The notes beneath the pieces are model-generated. The model saw only the letters and a list, made by a program, of their open reading frames with translations, was not told the origin of the DNA and ran no database searches. Both the position numbers and the translations under genes were made by a program. Positions 18,574-27,355 of a stretch of DNA of 54,281 bases are shown in pieces. Positions within the stretch are counted from its first letter, which is position 1; each line of letters begins with the position of its first letter. Where the stretch lies: the NCBI GenBank assembly GCA_945868575.1, contig CAMBMH010000007.1:1-54281 (forward strand). Reading direction: 5' to 3'. This DNA comes from Singulisphaera sp. GP187. Its GTDB lineage: Bacteria; Planctomycetota; Planctomycetia; Gemmatales; Gemmataceae.

Positions 18574-20346
18574 GTGGAATTTCTGAACAATCCGACCAGA
18601 ATCCTTTTCTTCACCGGCAAAGGCGGGGTTGGCAAAACCTCAATTGCGTGCGCCACGGCGGTGAAGCTGGCCGATGCTGGGAAACGCGTACTGCTCATCA
18701 GCACCGATCCCGCCTCAAATCTTGATGAAGTGCTCGGCGTTTCCCTGGGAAACATTCCCACCCCGGTTCCGGGTGTGCCCACCCTCAAAGCCCTGAATAT
18801 CGACCCAGAGGCATCCGCCAAGGCCTACCGGGAAAGCATGGTCGCCCCCTACAGGGGTGTGCTTCCCGATTCGGCAATCGCCAGCATGGAAGAGCAGTTC
18901 TCCGGTTCGTGTACGCTGGAAATCGCCGCCTTCGACGAGTTCGCGAGGTTGCTTGGTGGAACCAGCACCATTACCGATTTTGATCATGTGTTATTTGACA
19001 CCGCCCCGACCGGGCACACGCTGCGACTCCTTTCGCTCCCCTCCGCGTGGAGTGGCTTCCTCTCCGCAAGCACCACCGGAACTTCGTGCCTTGGGCCATT
19101 GGCGGGACTGCAAGCACAACAAACCCTTTATGCCGAGACAGTCAAAGCCTTGGGAGATCCGGAAACTACTACGCTTGTCCTGGTGGCAAGACCGGAAGTT
19201 TCCGCCCTGAAAGAAGCCGAACGCACAAGCAAGGAACTTGCCGAGCTGGGCATTCATAACCAGCACCTTGTCATCAACGGAATTTTTCAAGCCACCGACC
19301 CTGCCGACTCCTTCGCGCTTGCGATGGAGCTTCGTGCCCAAAACGCCCTTTCCCAAATTCCAAATGGACTGGTAAATCTCCGGCAAACCCGGATTCCTCT
19401 GGCCCCCAAAGGGCTGGTGGGAATCGATGCGATCCGGACGATTGACAAGGTCACCCCGCCTGATTCGATTTGCAAAGAGATTTCTCCTATCCAGGTACTT
19501 CCTTTTCTTGGGGATTTGATCGATGAGTTGGCCCGACCCCGACATGGCGTCATCCTGACCATGGGGAAAGGCGGTGTCGGAAAAACCACAGTTGCCGCTG
19601 CCGTCGCCGTCGCTTTGGCGGACCGGGGCTTTCAGGTTCACCTAAGCACCACCGACCCCGCAGCCCACCTTGCCGGAACCCTCGATGGGGATGTGCCCAA
19701 CCTCAAGGTGTTCCGGATCGATCCCAAAGCAGAAACCGCCGCGTATTCCGCGCAGGTGCTTGCCACCGCCGGAAAGGATCTGGACGAACAGGGACGCGCG
19801 ATGCTGGAGGAGGACCTTCGCTCGCCTTGCACCGAGGAAATTGCCGTATTTCGGGCGTTTGCCGATGCGGTCGCCCGTGGGGAAGGGGGATTTGTCGTTC
19901 TCGACACCGCCCCCACCGGCCATACGATCCTACTGCTCGATTCCGCTCTTGCCTATCACCGCGAAGTTACGAGACAGGGAAGTGGAATGCCCGAGGCGGT
20001 GGAGAATCTGCTCCCAAGACTTCGTGATCCCGGTTTCACCCGAGTCCTGATCATCACCCTGCCAGAAGCCACTCCCGTGCACGAGGCGGCGAAACTCCAA
20101 CAGGATCTGAAACGCGCGGAGATCAACCCGTTTGCCTGGGTGATCAACCAGTCCCTCGGGCCCCTTCCGGTCACGGATCCGATCCTGATTTCCCGAAAAC
20201 AGAACGAATCCCGATTCCTGAGGGAGGTCGCGGAAAAACATGCCTCCCGTTTCGCCGTGATCCCGTGGCAGTTGGAGGCTCCGGTCGGGCTGGAACATTT
20301 AAGATCGCTAACCGAAGCCCAAAACAAAAGTATCGAATCCAATTAG
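18574..20346 (+). CDS. arsA: ArsA arsenite-stimulated ATPase
   Basis: This 590-residue protein is a full two-domain ArsA. P-loops GKGGVGKTS (15-23) and GKGGVGKTT (331-339) begin the A1 and A2 halves, each with the DTAPTGHT signal motif (about 142-149 and 444-451). The three metalloid-binding cysteines are present as Cys113 (FSGSCTLEIAAF), Cys172 (TSCLGPLAG) and Cys419 (LRSPCTEEIAVF), so the allosteric site should work. ArsA normally couples ATP hydrolysis to arsenite export through the ArsB channel. No arsB, acr3 or arsC is near: the next gene, at 20364, faces the other way and is unrelated. The start is GTG at 18574, with AGGGA about 11 bases upstream. Confidence 0.97.
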   Translation: MEFLNNPTRILFFTGKGGVGKTSIACATAVKLADAGKRVLLISTDPASNLDEVLGVSLGNIPTPVPGVPTLKALNIDPEASAKAYRESMVAPYRGVLPDSAIASMEEQFSGSCTLEIAAFDEFARLLGGTSTITDFDHVLFDTAPTGHTLRLLSLPSAWSGFLSASTTGTSCLGPLAGLQAQQTLYAETVKALGDPETTTLVLVARPEVSALKEAERTSKELAELGIHNQHLVINGIFQATDPADSFALAMELRAQNALSQIPNGLVNLRQTRIPLAPKGLVGIDAIRTIDKVTPPDSICKEISPIQVLPFLGDLIDELARPRHGVILTMGKGGVGKTTVAAAVAVALADRGFQVHLSTTDPAAHLAGTLDGDVPNLKVFRIDPKAETAAYSAQVLATAGKDLDEQGRAMLEEDLRSPCTEEIAVFRAFADAVARGEGGFVVLDTAPTGHTILLLDSALAYHREVTRQGSGMPEAVENLLPRLRDPGFTRVLIITLPEATPVHEAAKLQQDLKRAEINPFAWVINQSLGPLPVTDPILISRKQNESRFLREVAEKHASRFAVIPWQLEAPVGLEHLRSLTEAQNKSIESN

Positions 20347-20363
20347 GGGTTTGGCCCTAAATT

Positions 20364-21425
20364 TTATGGGGCCAAAAATTGGAAAGGGGCGGCCTTTTCA
20401 AAGTTTTCCGTCTGGTCGCCTCCCACAGGAGGCTTGCCTGACAGGGTCAACTTGCGGACTCCCGTACCCTCCACGAAATCCACCTTGTCCAGATTGATCC
20501 AGATCAGACTCGGACTCGCGGTGTCTTCAAAGTAATACACACGATTCTTTTGGTCCGAAACCGTGCGCCAAAGGGTCGAGGCGATATTGGGCTGTCCGGG
20601 GGTGGTGATCCCACGGGGCACGCTCACATTGCGCATCACACTAAACACGCTGGCCACCGCCTCTCTCGGATCCGCGGATTGTTTGCAGGCGTTGATATAA
20701 AAAGATGCCCGCGCAAAACGGTCCGCCGCACGATTGGTTCCAGGCAACATCACCGTCCCGCCAATCTGTTCCCAATACTTGTTCAGCGCAAGCTGCTCGT
20801 CAAAAATCGGCGAGTTTGTCATTACCTGGTATTTTTTGTTGTGATGAATGACAAGCTTCCCTTGGACATATTCAAAGATCGCCGAATCGCCTGAAGGATC
20901 GGAAATCGACAAGTGAACCGTTCCCTTCATTCCGTTTGGGACATTGACAGCAACGACCTTGATTGCGTCCTTCCGCATTTCGGCGACAGCCTCTTCCACC
21001 GTGGCGAAATTATCCAACAGATACTGCGCCCAAGCGGCAATGGTGATTCCCGGGCGGGTGTCGGTCAATGGTGGGTAATCCGACTCCACCAGATAAAGGA
21101 GATTCGAAACAAGACCTTTTTCATTCATGCCATCGGCGGTTGCCGCCTCATAAACCGAAGTGACCAGACTTCCGTATTTGCTTGTCCATTTGACGGATCC
21201 TTCGCCAACGCCTCCATCCCGCTTCATGCCCCGTGGAAAAATCCACAGGTTGCTTTTCATGTCTTCGACCCAATCCATCGTCCTGCCGGTGACAATTTGC
21301 CCTTCCTTGCCGAAATATACCGCCCGGGAGCAAGCATCGGCAAAGGAAGCAAAACCGGCAAGGAGAACAGCCACGGAGAGAGCAACCGCGGGAATCATTT
21401 GCCTCGAAAGTTTGTATGCCATCAC
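20364..21425 (-). CDS. Secreted choloylglycine hydrolase-like Ntn amidase
   Basis: This 353-residue protein has a signal peptide (about 1-31) ending ASFADA, so cleavage would expose Cys32 as the N-terminal nucleophile, as required in Ntn hydrolases. CSRAVYFGKEG, VTGRTMDW and GMNEKGLVSNLLYL are hallmarks of the choloylglycine hydrolase/penicillin V acylase family (linear amide hydrolases). The likely reaction is cleavage of a linear amide such as an acyl-homoserine lactone, N-acyl amino acid or penicillin V; bile salts are an improbable substrate in this host. It converges with arsA across a 17-base gap. ATGs at 21425 and 21422 are both possible starts. Confidence 0.9.
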   Translation of the reverse strand: MMAYKLSRQMIPAVALSVAVLLAGFASFADACSRAVYFGKEGQIVTGRTMDWVEDMKSNLWIFPRGMKRDGGVGEGSVKWTSKYGSLVTSVYEAATADGMNEKGLVSNLLYLVESDYPPLTDTRPGITIAAWAQYLLDNFATVEEAVAEMRKDAIKVVAVNVPNGMKGTVHLSISDPSGDSAIFEYVQGKLVIHHNKKYQVMTNSPIFDEQLALNKYWEQIGGTVMLPGTNRAADRFARASFYINACKQSADPREAVASVFSVMRNVSVPRGITTPGQPNIASTLWRTVSDQKNRVYYFEDTASPSLIWINLDKVDFVEGTGVRKLTLSGKPPVGGDQTENFEKAAPFQFLAP

Positions 21426-21665
21426 TTGGAGTTTCCTTGGAAAAATTGAAGCCGGGACATGTTCCCCCGGGAATTAACCCACAAGTTGTATTCTACACAA
21501 GACACTTCGGGTTGGTGAAACCATTTCCATGGCGACATTTCCGGTTTCGCAATTTCATAAAAATGGTCGAAAAACCAATCGGATCATAGGGTGGATAAAG
21601 GACTTCGAATCCCTTGGTTCAATGGCCTTTATCCATCAACTTCACTCAACTCGCGGAAACGACAA

Positions 21666-22127
21666 ATGGCAAAACAAAAAGTCACCCCTTTCCTCTGGTT
21701 TGATCATAACGCCGAAGAGGCGGCGAACTTTTATGTGTCGCTTTTTAGCGATTCGAAAATCAACAAAGTGGTTCCCGGCCCTGGTGGAACGGTGAAGGTG
21801 GTCGAATTTACCCTGGCAGGCGTCCAGTATATCGCGCTTAATGGGGGCCCCCACTTCAAACTCAACGAGGCCTTCTCCCTCTCCGTCGATTGTGAATCTC
21901 AGGCGGAAGTGGATCATTATTGGGAAAAACTTTCGGCGGGCGGATCCCATTTGCAATGCGGCTGGCTCGTCGACAAATTTGGCCTCTCCTGGCAGGTCGT
22001 TCCGTCCGTCCTCCCCAAACTCCTTTTGGAGCCCGATCCGGAAAAGTCCGGCCGCGTCATGGGAGCCCTCATGGAGATGACCAAGCTAGACATCCAAAAG
22101 TTGCAAGACGCCTACGACGGTAAATAA
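21666..22127 (+). CDS. VOC family (PhnB-like) protein
   Basis: This 153-residue protein begins VTPFLWFDHNAEEAANFYVS, the start of the PhnB/3-demethylubiquinone methyltransferase-like branch of the VOC (glyoxalase fold) superfamily. It continues with FTLAGVQYIALNGGPHFKLNEAFSLS segments and ends in a helical MGALMEMTKLDIQKLQDAY. VOC proteins are metal-dependent or ligand-binding; no reaction can be assigned. ATG 21666 is chosen because the domain begins right there, although the frame is open to 21591. It opens a same-strand run of four small genes (VOC, VOC, SRPBCC, YCII-GyrI). Confidence 0.9.
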   Translation: MAKQKVTPFLWFDHNAEEAANFYVSLFSDSKINKVVPGPGGTVKVVEFTLAGVQYIALNGGPHFKLNEAFSLSVDCESQAEVDHYWEKLSAGGSHLQCGWLVDKFGLSWQVVPSVLPKLLLEPDPEKSGRVMGALMEMTKLDIQKLQDAYDGK

Positions 22128-22261
22128 AAAATCCGGCTTCCGATTTGGTGTCGTTTTGCCCAAACACCAGGCGACTACTTTCTAACAAAGACTAAGCGGG
22201 GAGATCGTTTCCCTGCTTCATCTGCAGTTTTCCAACCTGACCGTTCATTACGGAACGCAAA

Positions 22262-22699
22262 ATGACCGCCACCACCATTACCCCCTACCTCTTCTATTCC
22301 GGAAAGTGCGAGGAAGCCCTTTCCTATTACCAAAAGTCGCTGGGCGCAAAAATCGAAATGGTGATGCGCTTCAACGAAAGCCCCAACCCAACCCCTCCAG
22401 GAGCGTTGCAGGAAGGGTTTGAAAACAAAATCATGCACGCCACCTTCACCATCGCCGGAGCCACCATCATGGCATCAGATGGAGACAGCGACAAACCAAA
22501 ATTCGATGGGTTTCGTCTGGCGCTTACCGTCCCCACGGACGCCGAGGCACACCGGCTTTTTGATGGACTCGCGGCAGGAGGCCAGGTGCAGGTTACACTG
22601 CGCCAAACCTTTTTTTCATCCTGTTATGGGATGGTCACCGACAAGTTTGGCGTTGGGTGGATTGTGATGGTCACCCAAGCCAATCTTGTCAACCAATAA
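22262..22699 (+). CDS. VOC family (PhnB-like) protein
   Basis: This 145-residue protein has the PhnB arrangement: ITPYLFYSGKCEEALSYYQK at the start, MHATFTIAGATIMASDGD in the middle, and CYGMVTDKFGVGWIVMV at the end. It is a paralogue, not a close copy, of the gene at 21666. Proteins of this kind are small cytoplasmic dimers with a possible ligand pocket; their physiological role is mostly unknown. It lies 134 bases after the first VOC gene and 42 bases before the SRPBCC gene. Confidence 0.92.
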   Translation: MTATTITPYLFYSGKCEEALSYYQKSLGAKIEMVMRFNESPNPTPPGALQEGFENKIMHATFTIAGATIMASDGDSDKPKFDGFRLALTVPTDAEAHRLFDGLAAGGQVQVTLRQTFFSSCYGMVTDKFGVGWIVMVTQANLVNQ

Positions 22700-22715
22700 G
22701 CCATACCATATTTCC

Positions 22716-22741
22716 TAAAATATCCTATAGGAGATATTTTA
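22716..22741 (+). promoter_or_regulatory. A/T hairpin holding the ribosome site of the SRPBCC gene
   Basis: Perfect 9-base arms TAAAATATC (22716-22724) and GATATTTTA (22733-22741) flank the 8-base loop CTATAGGA. The ribosome site AGGAG (22729-22733) sits in the loop and the start ATG (22742) follows the second arm at once. Folding in mRNA could affect start access, or the DNA dyad could be an operator. Confidence 0.5.
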
Positions 22742-23272
22742 ATGGATATTTTTCTCTATGTTTTCGGGGTTTTGTTAGGCCTGATTGCCCTTTTGTTGCT
22801 TTTGGCAGCGATTCGTCCCAGCGATTTTCGCATCGCCAGGTCGTTTTTGATTGCCGCTCCCCCAGAAAAAATCTTCCCCTGGCTAAACGCTCCGAAAAAG
22901 TTTCAGGAATGGAGCCCCTACCGGGAAAAGGATCTTTCCGCCAAAAACGAATTCTCCGGTCCCGAGGTGGGTCCCGGGGCCACTTTCCACTGGTCAGGCA
23001 ATGGAAATGTGGGCGAAGGGTACATGAGGTATCTCGAACAGGACCCCAACCGCTCAGTCAAAGTCGACCTGGAATTCATCAAACCCTTTGCGGGTCATAA
23101 TCTGGTGGAATTTTCGCTCGAATCCCAGCCAGGGGGAACGATCGTCACCTGGACCATGACAGGCAAATTCTCTTTTATGCCCCGACTGGTCGGGCTTTTT
23201 ATCAACATGGACATAATGATTGGTGATGATTTCGCCAAAGGCCTCGAAAAATTGAAAAATCTGGTCGAATAG
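22742..23272 (+). CDS. SRPBCC family protein with N-terminal membrane anchor
   Basis: This 176-residue protein has one membrane segment (about 4-25, FLYVFGVLLGLIALLLLLAA) and then an SRPBCC/polyketide-cyclase-like domain. Signs are FLIAAPPEKIFPWLNAPKKF near residue 36, a VGPGATFHWSGNG strand pair, TIVTWTMTGKF, and the long C-terminal helix IMIGDDFAKGLEKLKNLVE. The fold forms a deep hydrophobic ligand cavity; the ligand is unknown. It is third in the VOC-VOC-SRPBCC-YCII run. Its ribosome site lies in a hairpin loop (22716-22741). Confidence 0.9.
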   Translation: MDIFLYVFGVLLGLIALLLLLAAIRPSDFRIARSFLIAAPPEKIFPWLNAPKKFQEWSPYREKDLSAKNEFSGPEVGPGATFHWSGNGNVGEGYMRYLEQDPNRSVKVDLEFIKPFAGHNLVEFSLESQPGGTIVTWTMTGKFSFMPRLVGLFINMDIMIGDDFAKGLEKLKNLVE

Positions 23273-23334
23273 TTTTCGTGTTTCCCGAAAGGAAACAGGA
23301 TAAATAGCGGTAAATGAAAAAGGGAGTTTTTTTC

Positions 23335-24210
23335 ATGAAAGTCATGGTCATTGTCAAAGCATCGCCAAGTTCCGAAGCATGCGTCATGCCCTCCACGGAA
23401 CTTCTCACCGCCATGGGCCAATTCAATGAGGAACTGGTGAAGGCGGGGATCATGGTAGATGGCGCGGGTTTGAAACCCAGCTCCGCCGGAGTCCGGGTCC
23501 GTTTTTCGGGGTCGAGTCGCACAGTCATTGATGGCCCCTTCGCCGAAACCGGGGAGCTGATCGCGGGATATTGGATCTGGAAAGTCCAATCGCTTCAGGA
23601 GGCGATCGACTGGGTGAAAAAATGCCCCAATCCAATGATGGAGGAATCCGACATCGAGATCCGCCCCTTCTTTGAACCAGAGGACTTTGGCGAGGCCTTC
23701 ACGCCCGAACTCCGCGAAAAGGAGGCGGGGATCCTCGCGAAGACCCTGGGGCTCCATGCTCCCACTTTTGAAACGGGGCCCGCCCTCGGGATTTCGGGTT
23801 TAAACCGGAGCTATACCATGGAAACCCGGATCCACATTCCCCAACAATGGGAACGCTTCATCGCCCGCTGTGGTGAGATCCACGCAAAGTCGGGCAACTT
23901 CTACGGAGTTAGTTGGAACAACCAACCCGATTGCAGCTTCGACTACCTCACGGGTGTGGAAACCGCAAGTACCGCCAACATTCCCCCCGATTTTACCATC
24001 CTGAAAATCGCCTCACGGCGCTATTGCGTCTTTGTTCACGAAGGCCATATCTCGGTCCTGCCTCAAACCATCGAAACCATTTGGACCAAATGGGTTCCGG
24101 AAAGTGGTTTGAAAATCGCCAACGCGCCATGGTTCGAACGCTATACACCTGGGTTCAATAGCCAAACCGGCATGAATGGGATGGAGATCTGGATCCCGCT
24201 AGAAGATTGA
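23335..24210 (+). CDS. YCII domain fused to GyrI-like effector-binding domain
   Basis: This 291-residue protein joins two domains. Residues 1-105 are YCII-related (MKVMVIVKASPSSEACVMPS, DGPFAETGELIAGYWIWKV), a fold often found beside ECF sigma factors and VOC proteins. Residues about 145-291 are a GyrI/AraC effector-binding domain (TRIHIPQQWERFIARC, PDFTILKIASRRYCVFVHEG, MEIWIPLED). There is no DNA-binding domain. ATG 23335 is preferred to 23314 because GGGAG lies eight bases before it and YCII domains start with this MKV. Ligand binding or a small-molecule-sensing role is inferred from the neighbours. Confidence 0.9.
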   Translation: MKVMVIVKASPSSEACVMPSTELLTAMGQFNEELVKAGIMVDGAGLKPSSAGVRVRFSGSSRTVIDGPFAETGELIAGYWIWKVQSLQEAIDWVKKCPNPMMEESDIEIRPFFEPEDFGEAFTPELREKEAGILAKTLGLHAPTFETGPALGISGLNRSYTMETRIHIPQQWERFIARCGEIHAKSGNFYGVSWNNQPDCSFDYLTGVETASTANIPPDFTILKIASRRYCVFVHEGHISVLPQTIETIWTKWVPESGLKIANAPWFERYTPGFNSQTGMNGMEIWIPLED

Positions 24211-24257
24211 TTCTTCCGGAATCGGTTTTGTTGTTGTTCCAATATTTGTCAATAAAA

Positions 24258-25154
24258 TCATGGCACTTGGATTTTTGCTTTTCCGGTTTCGGCGTGAGGA
24301 TGGCCAAGCTTCGCCGAATCAGGCACCGAAAGAGTATTCAGAAAATTTTTCAGAGCCGAAATGTATTCATCGGAAGGCTTGTCGGTGTGGCCACCACCGG
24401 GTACGGAGATAAAGGTTTTGGGTTCGTTGGCGTTTTCAAACAATCTTTCGCCCAAAGGGTAAGGGACGAGTTGGTCGGCGGTTCCATGGGTCTGGAGGAG
24501 CGGACCGTGATAGTTGCCGATTTTGCGCTGGGAATCCATTCGGTAGCGCATGATCTTGTGAAACGGAAGGATCTTCGTGTGGCAAGCGGCCACATCGGGA
24601 AGGGAAGTGAAAGTGCTTTCGAGGACCAGCCCCCTGGCCCCATCCCTGGATGCCAGATCCACAGCAACACCGCCTCCCAGGGAATTGCCCACAAGGACGA
24701 TTTCCGACTCCGCCACGCCGGTCCGCTCGGCCAACCATTTTCGTGCGGCGCGCGCATCGGCAAGGACACCAGTCTCGCTGGGTGTTCCCTCGCTTTTGCC
24801 AAATCCACGGTAATCAAATAGGAGTACTGAAGTATTCAGGTGATTCTGAAATAGTCGCAGGACCCAGCGACGGCTGGCGATGTTTCCGGCATTGCCATGA
24901 CAATAAAGGACAACGGCTTGGGGTTCCGCCGATTCGGCGAACCATCCATATAGCCTTGGGCCCCCGGGTGCCTGGAACCGCGCTTCTTCATAGGCACCAT
25001 CGTCGGATTCCAAATCCGGTTTGGAAAACCGACGGGGATGGAAAATAAACGACTCTTCCAGGTTCATGGGGCGCGAGATAACAGGCAGGGATCCACAACC
25101 CACAAGCGGCGAGGCGATGCAACAAATCAGTAAACCTCTGAGCACCCCGTCCAT
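24258..25154 (-). CDS. Alpha/beta hydrolase lipoprotein
   Basis: This 298-residue protein has a lipoprotein signal with lipobox LVGC (Cys20), so it is probably membrane-tethered. The alpha/beta hydrolase core has VVLYCHGNAGNIASR (oxyanion region near residue 81), LLFDYRGFGKSEG, the nucleophile elbow GNSLGGG near residue 156, an Asp in THGTADQLVPYP, and the His in VPGGGHTDKP. It resembles the BEM46/ABHD13-like branch of peptidase-S9-type hydrolases. An esterase or thioesterase role is likely but the substrate is unknown. It converges on the YCII-GyrI gene. Confidence 0.9.
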   Translation of the reverse strand: MDGVLRGLLICCIASPLVGCGSLPVISRPMNLEESFIFHPRRFSKPDLESDDGAYEEARFQAPGGPRLYGWFAESAEPQAVVLYCHGNAGNIASRRWVLRLFQNHLNTSVLLFDYRGFGKSEGTPSETGVLADARAARKWLAERTGVAESEIVLVGNSLGGGVAVDLASRDGARGLVLESTFTSLPDVAACHTKILPFHKIMRYRMDSQRKIGNYHGPLLQTHGTADQLVPYPLGERLFENANEPKTFISVPGGGHTDKPSDEYISALKNFLNTLSVPDSAKLGHPHAETGKAKIQVP

Positions 25155-25467
25155 GTTTTAACCCTGTAGTCTCCCAAACGAACCGAAGGACGATCAACCA
25201 TACGGGGCCCATACGCCCAGAAGCCTCGTTATGTCCAGTCCGAAAAGAACGTTTTTTTTGAATGGATTAGAGTTCCATCCCGATCAAAACATGAGACTTC
25301 AACCGCCAGGTTTCGGATCATCCTTGCAGGTCCGAAACCCCGATCTCATCAACTACCTTAAAAGGTTTTTTTAAGAAAGATTCGGGAGTGAATTGGAAAA
25401 CCTTTAGGAATCATGAGCAAGGTATCCGAAATTCATCCTTTACCGGGTTTTTTCGGGATCTTAAAAT
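25155..25467. other. Intergenic region with an inverted repeat
   Basis: This 313-base gap lies between the GNAT gene and the hydrolase gene, both minus. It holds a perfect 9-base inverted repeat, GGTTTCGGA (25309-25317) and TCCGAAACC (25331-25339), with a 13-base spacer. No coding frame or promoter is convincing. Confidence 0.45.
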
Positions 25468-25965
25468 TTAGGGGCCGATCTTTTTGGGACCGAGTCTTTT
25501 GTGGAAGATGCAAAGATCATCTCCATCGGTGTAATAGTCCGGAACCCGGGCGCTGAGGTCGTACCCATATTTGAGATAAAATTTGCGGGTAAGCTCGTAC
25601 TGGGCGGTTCCGGAGGTTTCGATCAGGAAAATCCGGGCCCCTTCGCGACGGGCATCGTTTTCGGCATGTTTCAAAAGCCGACCGCCCCGGCCTTTCCCCT
25701 GTACTTCGTTGGAGATGGCGATCCAATAGAGGTACCAGGTCCGGTCGGTCATCGCGGCTGGTGCCCAATAGACATAGCCTGTGATTTTTCCCGACTCTTC
25801 CAACACAGCGGCCTGATGACCCAGTTCGTGGCAGACCGCGAAGTAGTCGTCGAGTACTTCCTGGAGTGCTTCGACTTCCAACTGTTTGAACATTCCCGTC
25901 CGTTCCGTCATGCTAACGCAAAAGGGGATGTCTCCGGGTTCGAGAGGCCGGATCAGATCAGACAT
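25468..25965 (-). CDS. GNAT family N-acetyltransferase
   Basis: This 165-residue cytoplasmic protein has the GNAT order of motifs: IRPLEPGDIPFCVSMTERTG at the start, GYVYWAPAAMTDRTWYLYWI (strands 3-4), and the acetyl-CoA-binding VQGKGRGGRLLKHAENDARR (Q/RxxGxG/A) near residue 93. YELTRKFYLKYGYD closes the fold. It should acetylate a small amine or protein N-terminus, unknown which. Starts of this gene and the parvulin gene at 26242 are divergent across 276 bases. Confidence 0.92.
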   Translation of the reverse strand: MSDLIRPLEPGDIPFCVSMTERTGMFKQLEVEALQEVLDDYFAVCHELGHQAAVLEESGKITGYVYWAPAAMTDRTWYLYWIAISNEVQGKGRGGRLLKHAENDARREGARIFLIETSGTAQYELTRKFYLKYGYDLSARVPDYYTDGDDLCIFHKRLGPKKIGP

Positions 25966-26241
25966 GTTGGTACTCGCTTCCTGCGAAAGGGCTGCATCAA
26001 AAGACTAATTATACAGATAGCACCGCAATCGGTTGATTCCGTCAATCCCTTCAAACGCCAGGCCAGGCCAAAAATGGTGAGGTTGGCACCCATCGTGTGG
26101 CCAAATCGTGACCTGAAGGGGTTCGGCCTTAGGTTGGCCTTTATTTCATTGGGGCTGATGGGTATCGGGGTCCCATCCGTGGCCAGTCCAATAGACCAGT
26201 GGGCCAAGGCGGGAGCAATCCCGGTAATGGGAGTGGGTATG

Positions 26242-27252
26242 ATGAGCAAAGCGATGAAATTCTGGAATCCCATGGGCAAGGCATCTTTGGCTGCTTGTCT
26301 TTTGAGCGGTCTATCGGTGGGGGGCCTTTGCGCACAGAATACCAATGGTGGGCCCGGTTTTGGCCAACCTCAGAGTCAACAACCCGCAGGCACGCCAGGC
26401 ACAAAAGTGGTCGCCACAGTAAACGGCGACAACATCACACAGGCGGAACTCGACCTTTCCCTCAAGCAACTCGGGCCCAGCCCGATCCAGTTGGGAACAA
26501 ACCGTATTCGCCAACAACAACTCGAAGCCCTCTCGCTTATGATCGACGACCTTCTCATGAGGCAATTCCTCAAGAAGAATGGTCCCGAGATCAAGGAATC
26601 CGACATCGACAAAAGGATGGCGGACCTGGTCGCCGAGTTGAAAAAAGCCAACAAAACCCTTGAGGACATGCACAAGGAAAATGGCTTCACGAAAGAGCAG
26701 ATCCGGACCAACCTCGCCACCAAGCTCCAGTGGACCGGATACGCCAACACCAAATTTACCGAGGAAGACCTCAAAAAATATTGGGAAAACAACAAGGACT
26801 TTTTTGATGGTGTAATGGTGCATGTAAGCCACATCGCTTTGCGCACCCCTCCGGGCATGACCCCTCCCGAACGCGAGGATCTCTACAAGCGGATGGCGAA
26901 CCTGAGGCAGATGATTGGCAGCGGGCAGTTGGACTTTGCGACCGCCGCGAAAAAATACTCCCAGGAAGCAAGCGGCCAACAGGGAGGCGATCTTGGTTTT
27001 ATTCCCCGCAAATGGGCGGTGGATGAGACCTTTGCGAAAACAGCGTTTTCGATGAAGCCTGGCGAAATCTCCCAGCCTGTCGTGACCGATTTTGCGATAC
27101 AGATGATCAAGGTCAATGACCGTCGGCCAGGGAAACCAAACGACTACAAGCGCATCCACGATGATGTGAAAGAGTTTTACTTCGAAGAATTGTTCCAAAC
27201 GATTCTTGCCGGTCTCCGCAAGTCGGCCAAAATCGAAGTGTATGTTCAATAA
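26242..27252 (+). CDS. Secreted parvulin-type peptidyl-prolyl isomerase (SurA/PrsA-like)
   Basis: This 336-residue protein has a signal peptide (about 1-31), a Gln/Pro/Gly-rich linker, a SurA-N-like helical region (VVATVNGDNITQAELDLSLK, about 56-160), and a rotamase domain (about 193-293) with VHVSHIALRT, GGDLGFIPRK and FSMKPGEISQPVVTDFAIQM. It likely helps fold exported proteins, fitting a host with many secreted proteins. ATG 26242 has GGGAG eight bases before it and begins the signal peptide. The frame is open upstream across the GNAT gene to 25501, but that extension is not credible. Cys30 is not in a lipobox. A strong terminator follows. Confidence 0.92.
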   Translation: MSKAMKFWNPMGKASLAACLLSGLSVGGLCAQNTNGGPGFGQPQSQQPAGTPGTKVVATVNGDNITQAELDLSLKQLGPSPIQLGTNRIRQQQLEALSLMIDDLLMRQFLKKNGPEIKESDIDKRMADLVAELKKANKTLEDMHKENGFTKEQIRTNLATKLQWTGYANTKFTEEDLKKYWENNKDFFDGVMVHVSHIALRTPPGMTPPEREDLYKRMANLRQMIGSGQLDFATAAKKYSQEASGQQGGDLGFIPRKWAVDETFAKTAFSMKPGEISQPVVTDFAIQMIKVNDRRPGKPNDYKRIHDDVKEFYFEELFQTILAGLRKSAKIEVYVQ

Positions 27253-27312
27253 GCCGGAATAAAGAGTAATAATCAAATCCATCAGGCTATTCACCGATCA
27301 GTCGGGGGACGG

Positions 27313-27355
27313 CGCAGCCCGGGCAGGGATTTTACCGCCCGGGCTGCGTTTTTTT
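27313..27355 (+). terminator. Rho-independent terminator after the parvulin gene
   Basis: A 12-base perfect stem (CGCAGCCCGGGC at 27313-27324 with GCCCGGGCTGCG at 27337-27348) with a 12-base loop is followed by seven T residues. This cleanly separates the parvulin gene from the next operon at 27600. The stretch 27356-27599 holds a TATAAT at 27439-27444 without a matched -35. Confidence 0.95.

Noticed and set aside
25501-26241. N-terminal extension of the parvulin frame
   Set aside because: It would overlap the GNAT gene antisense. The signal peptide and ribosome site place the start at 26242.
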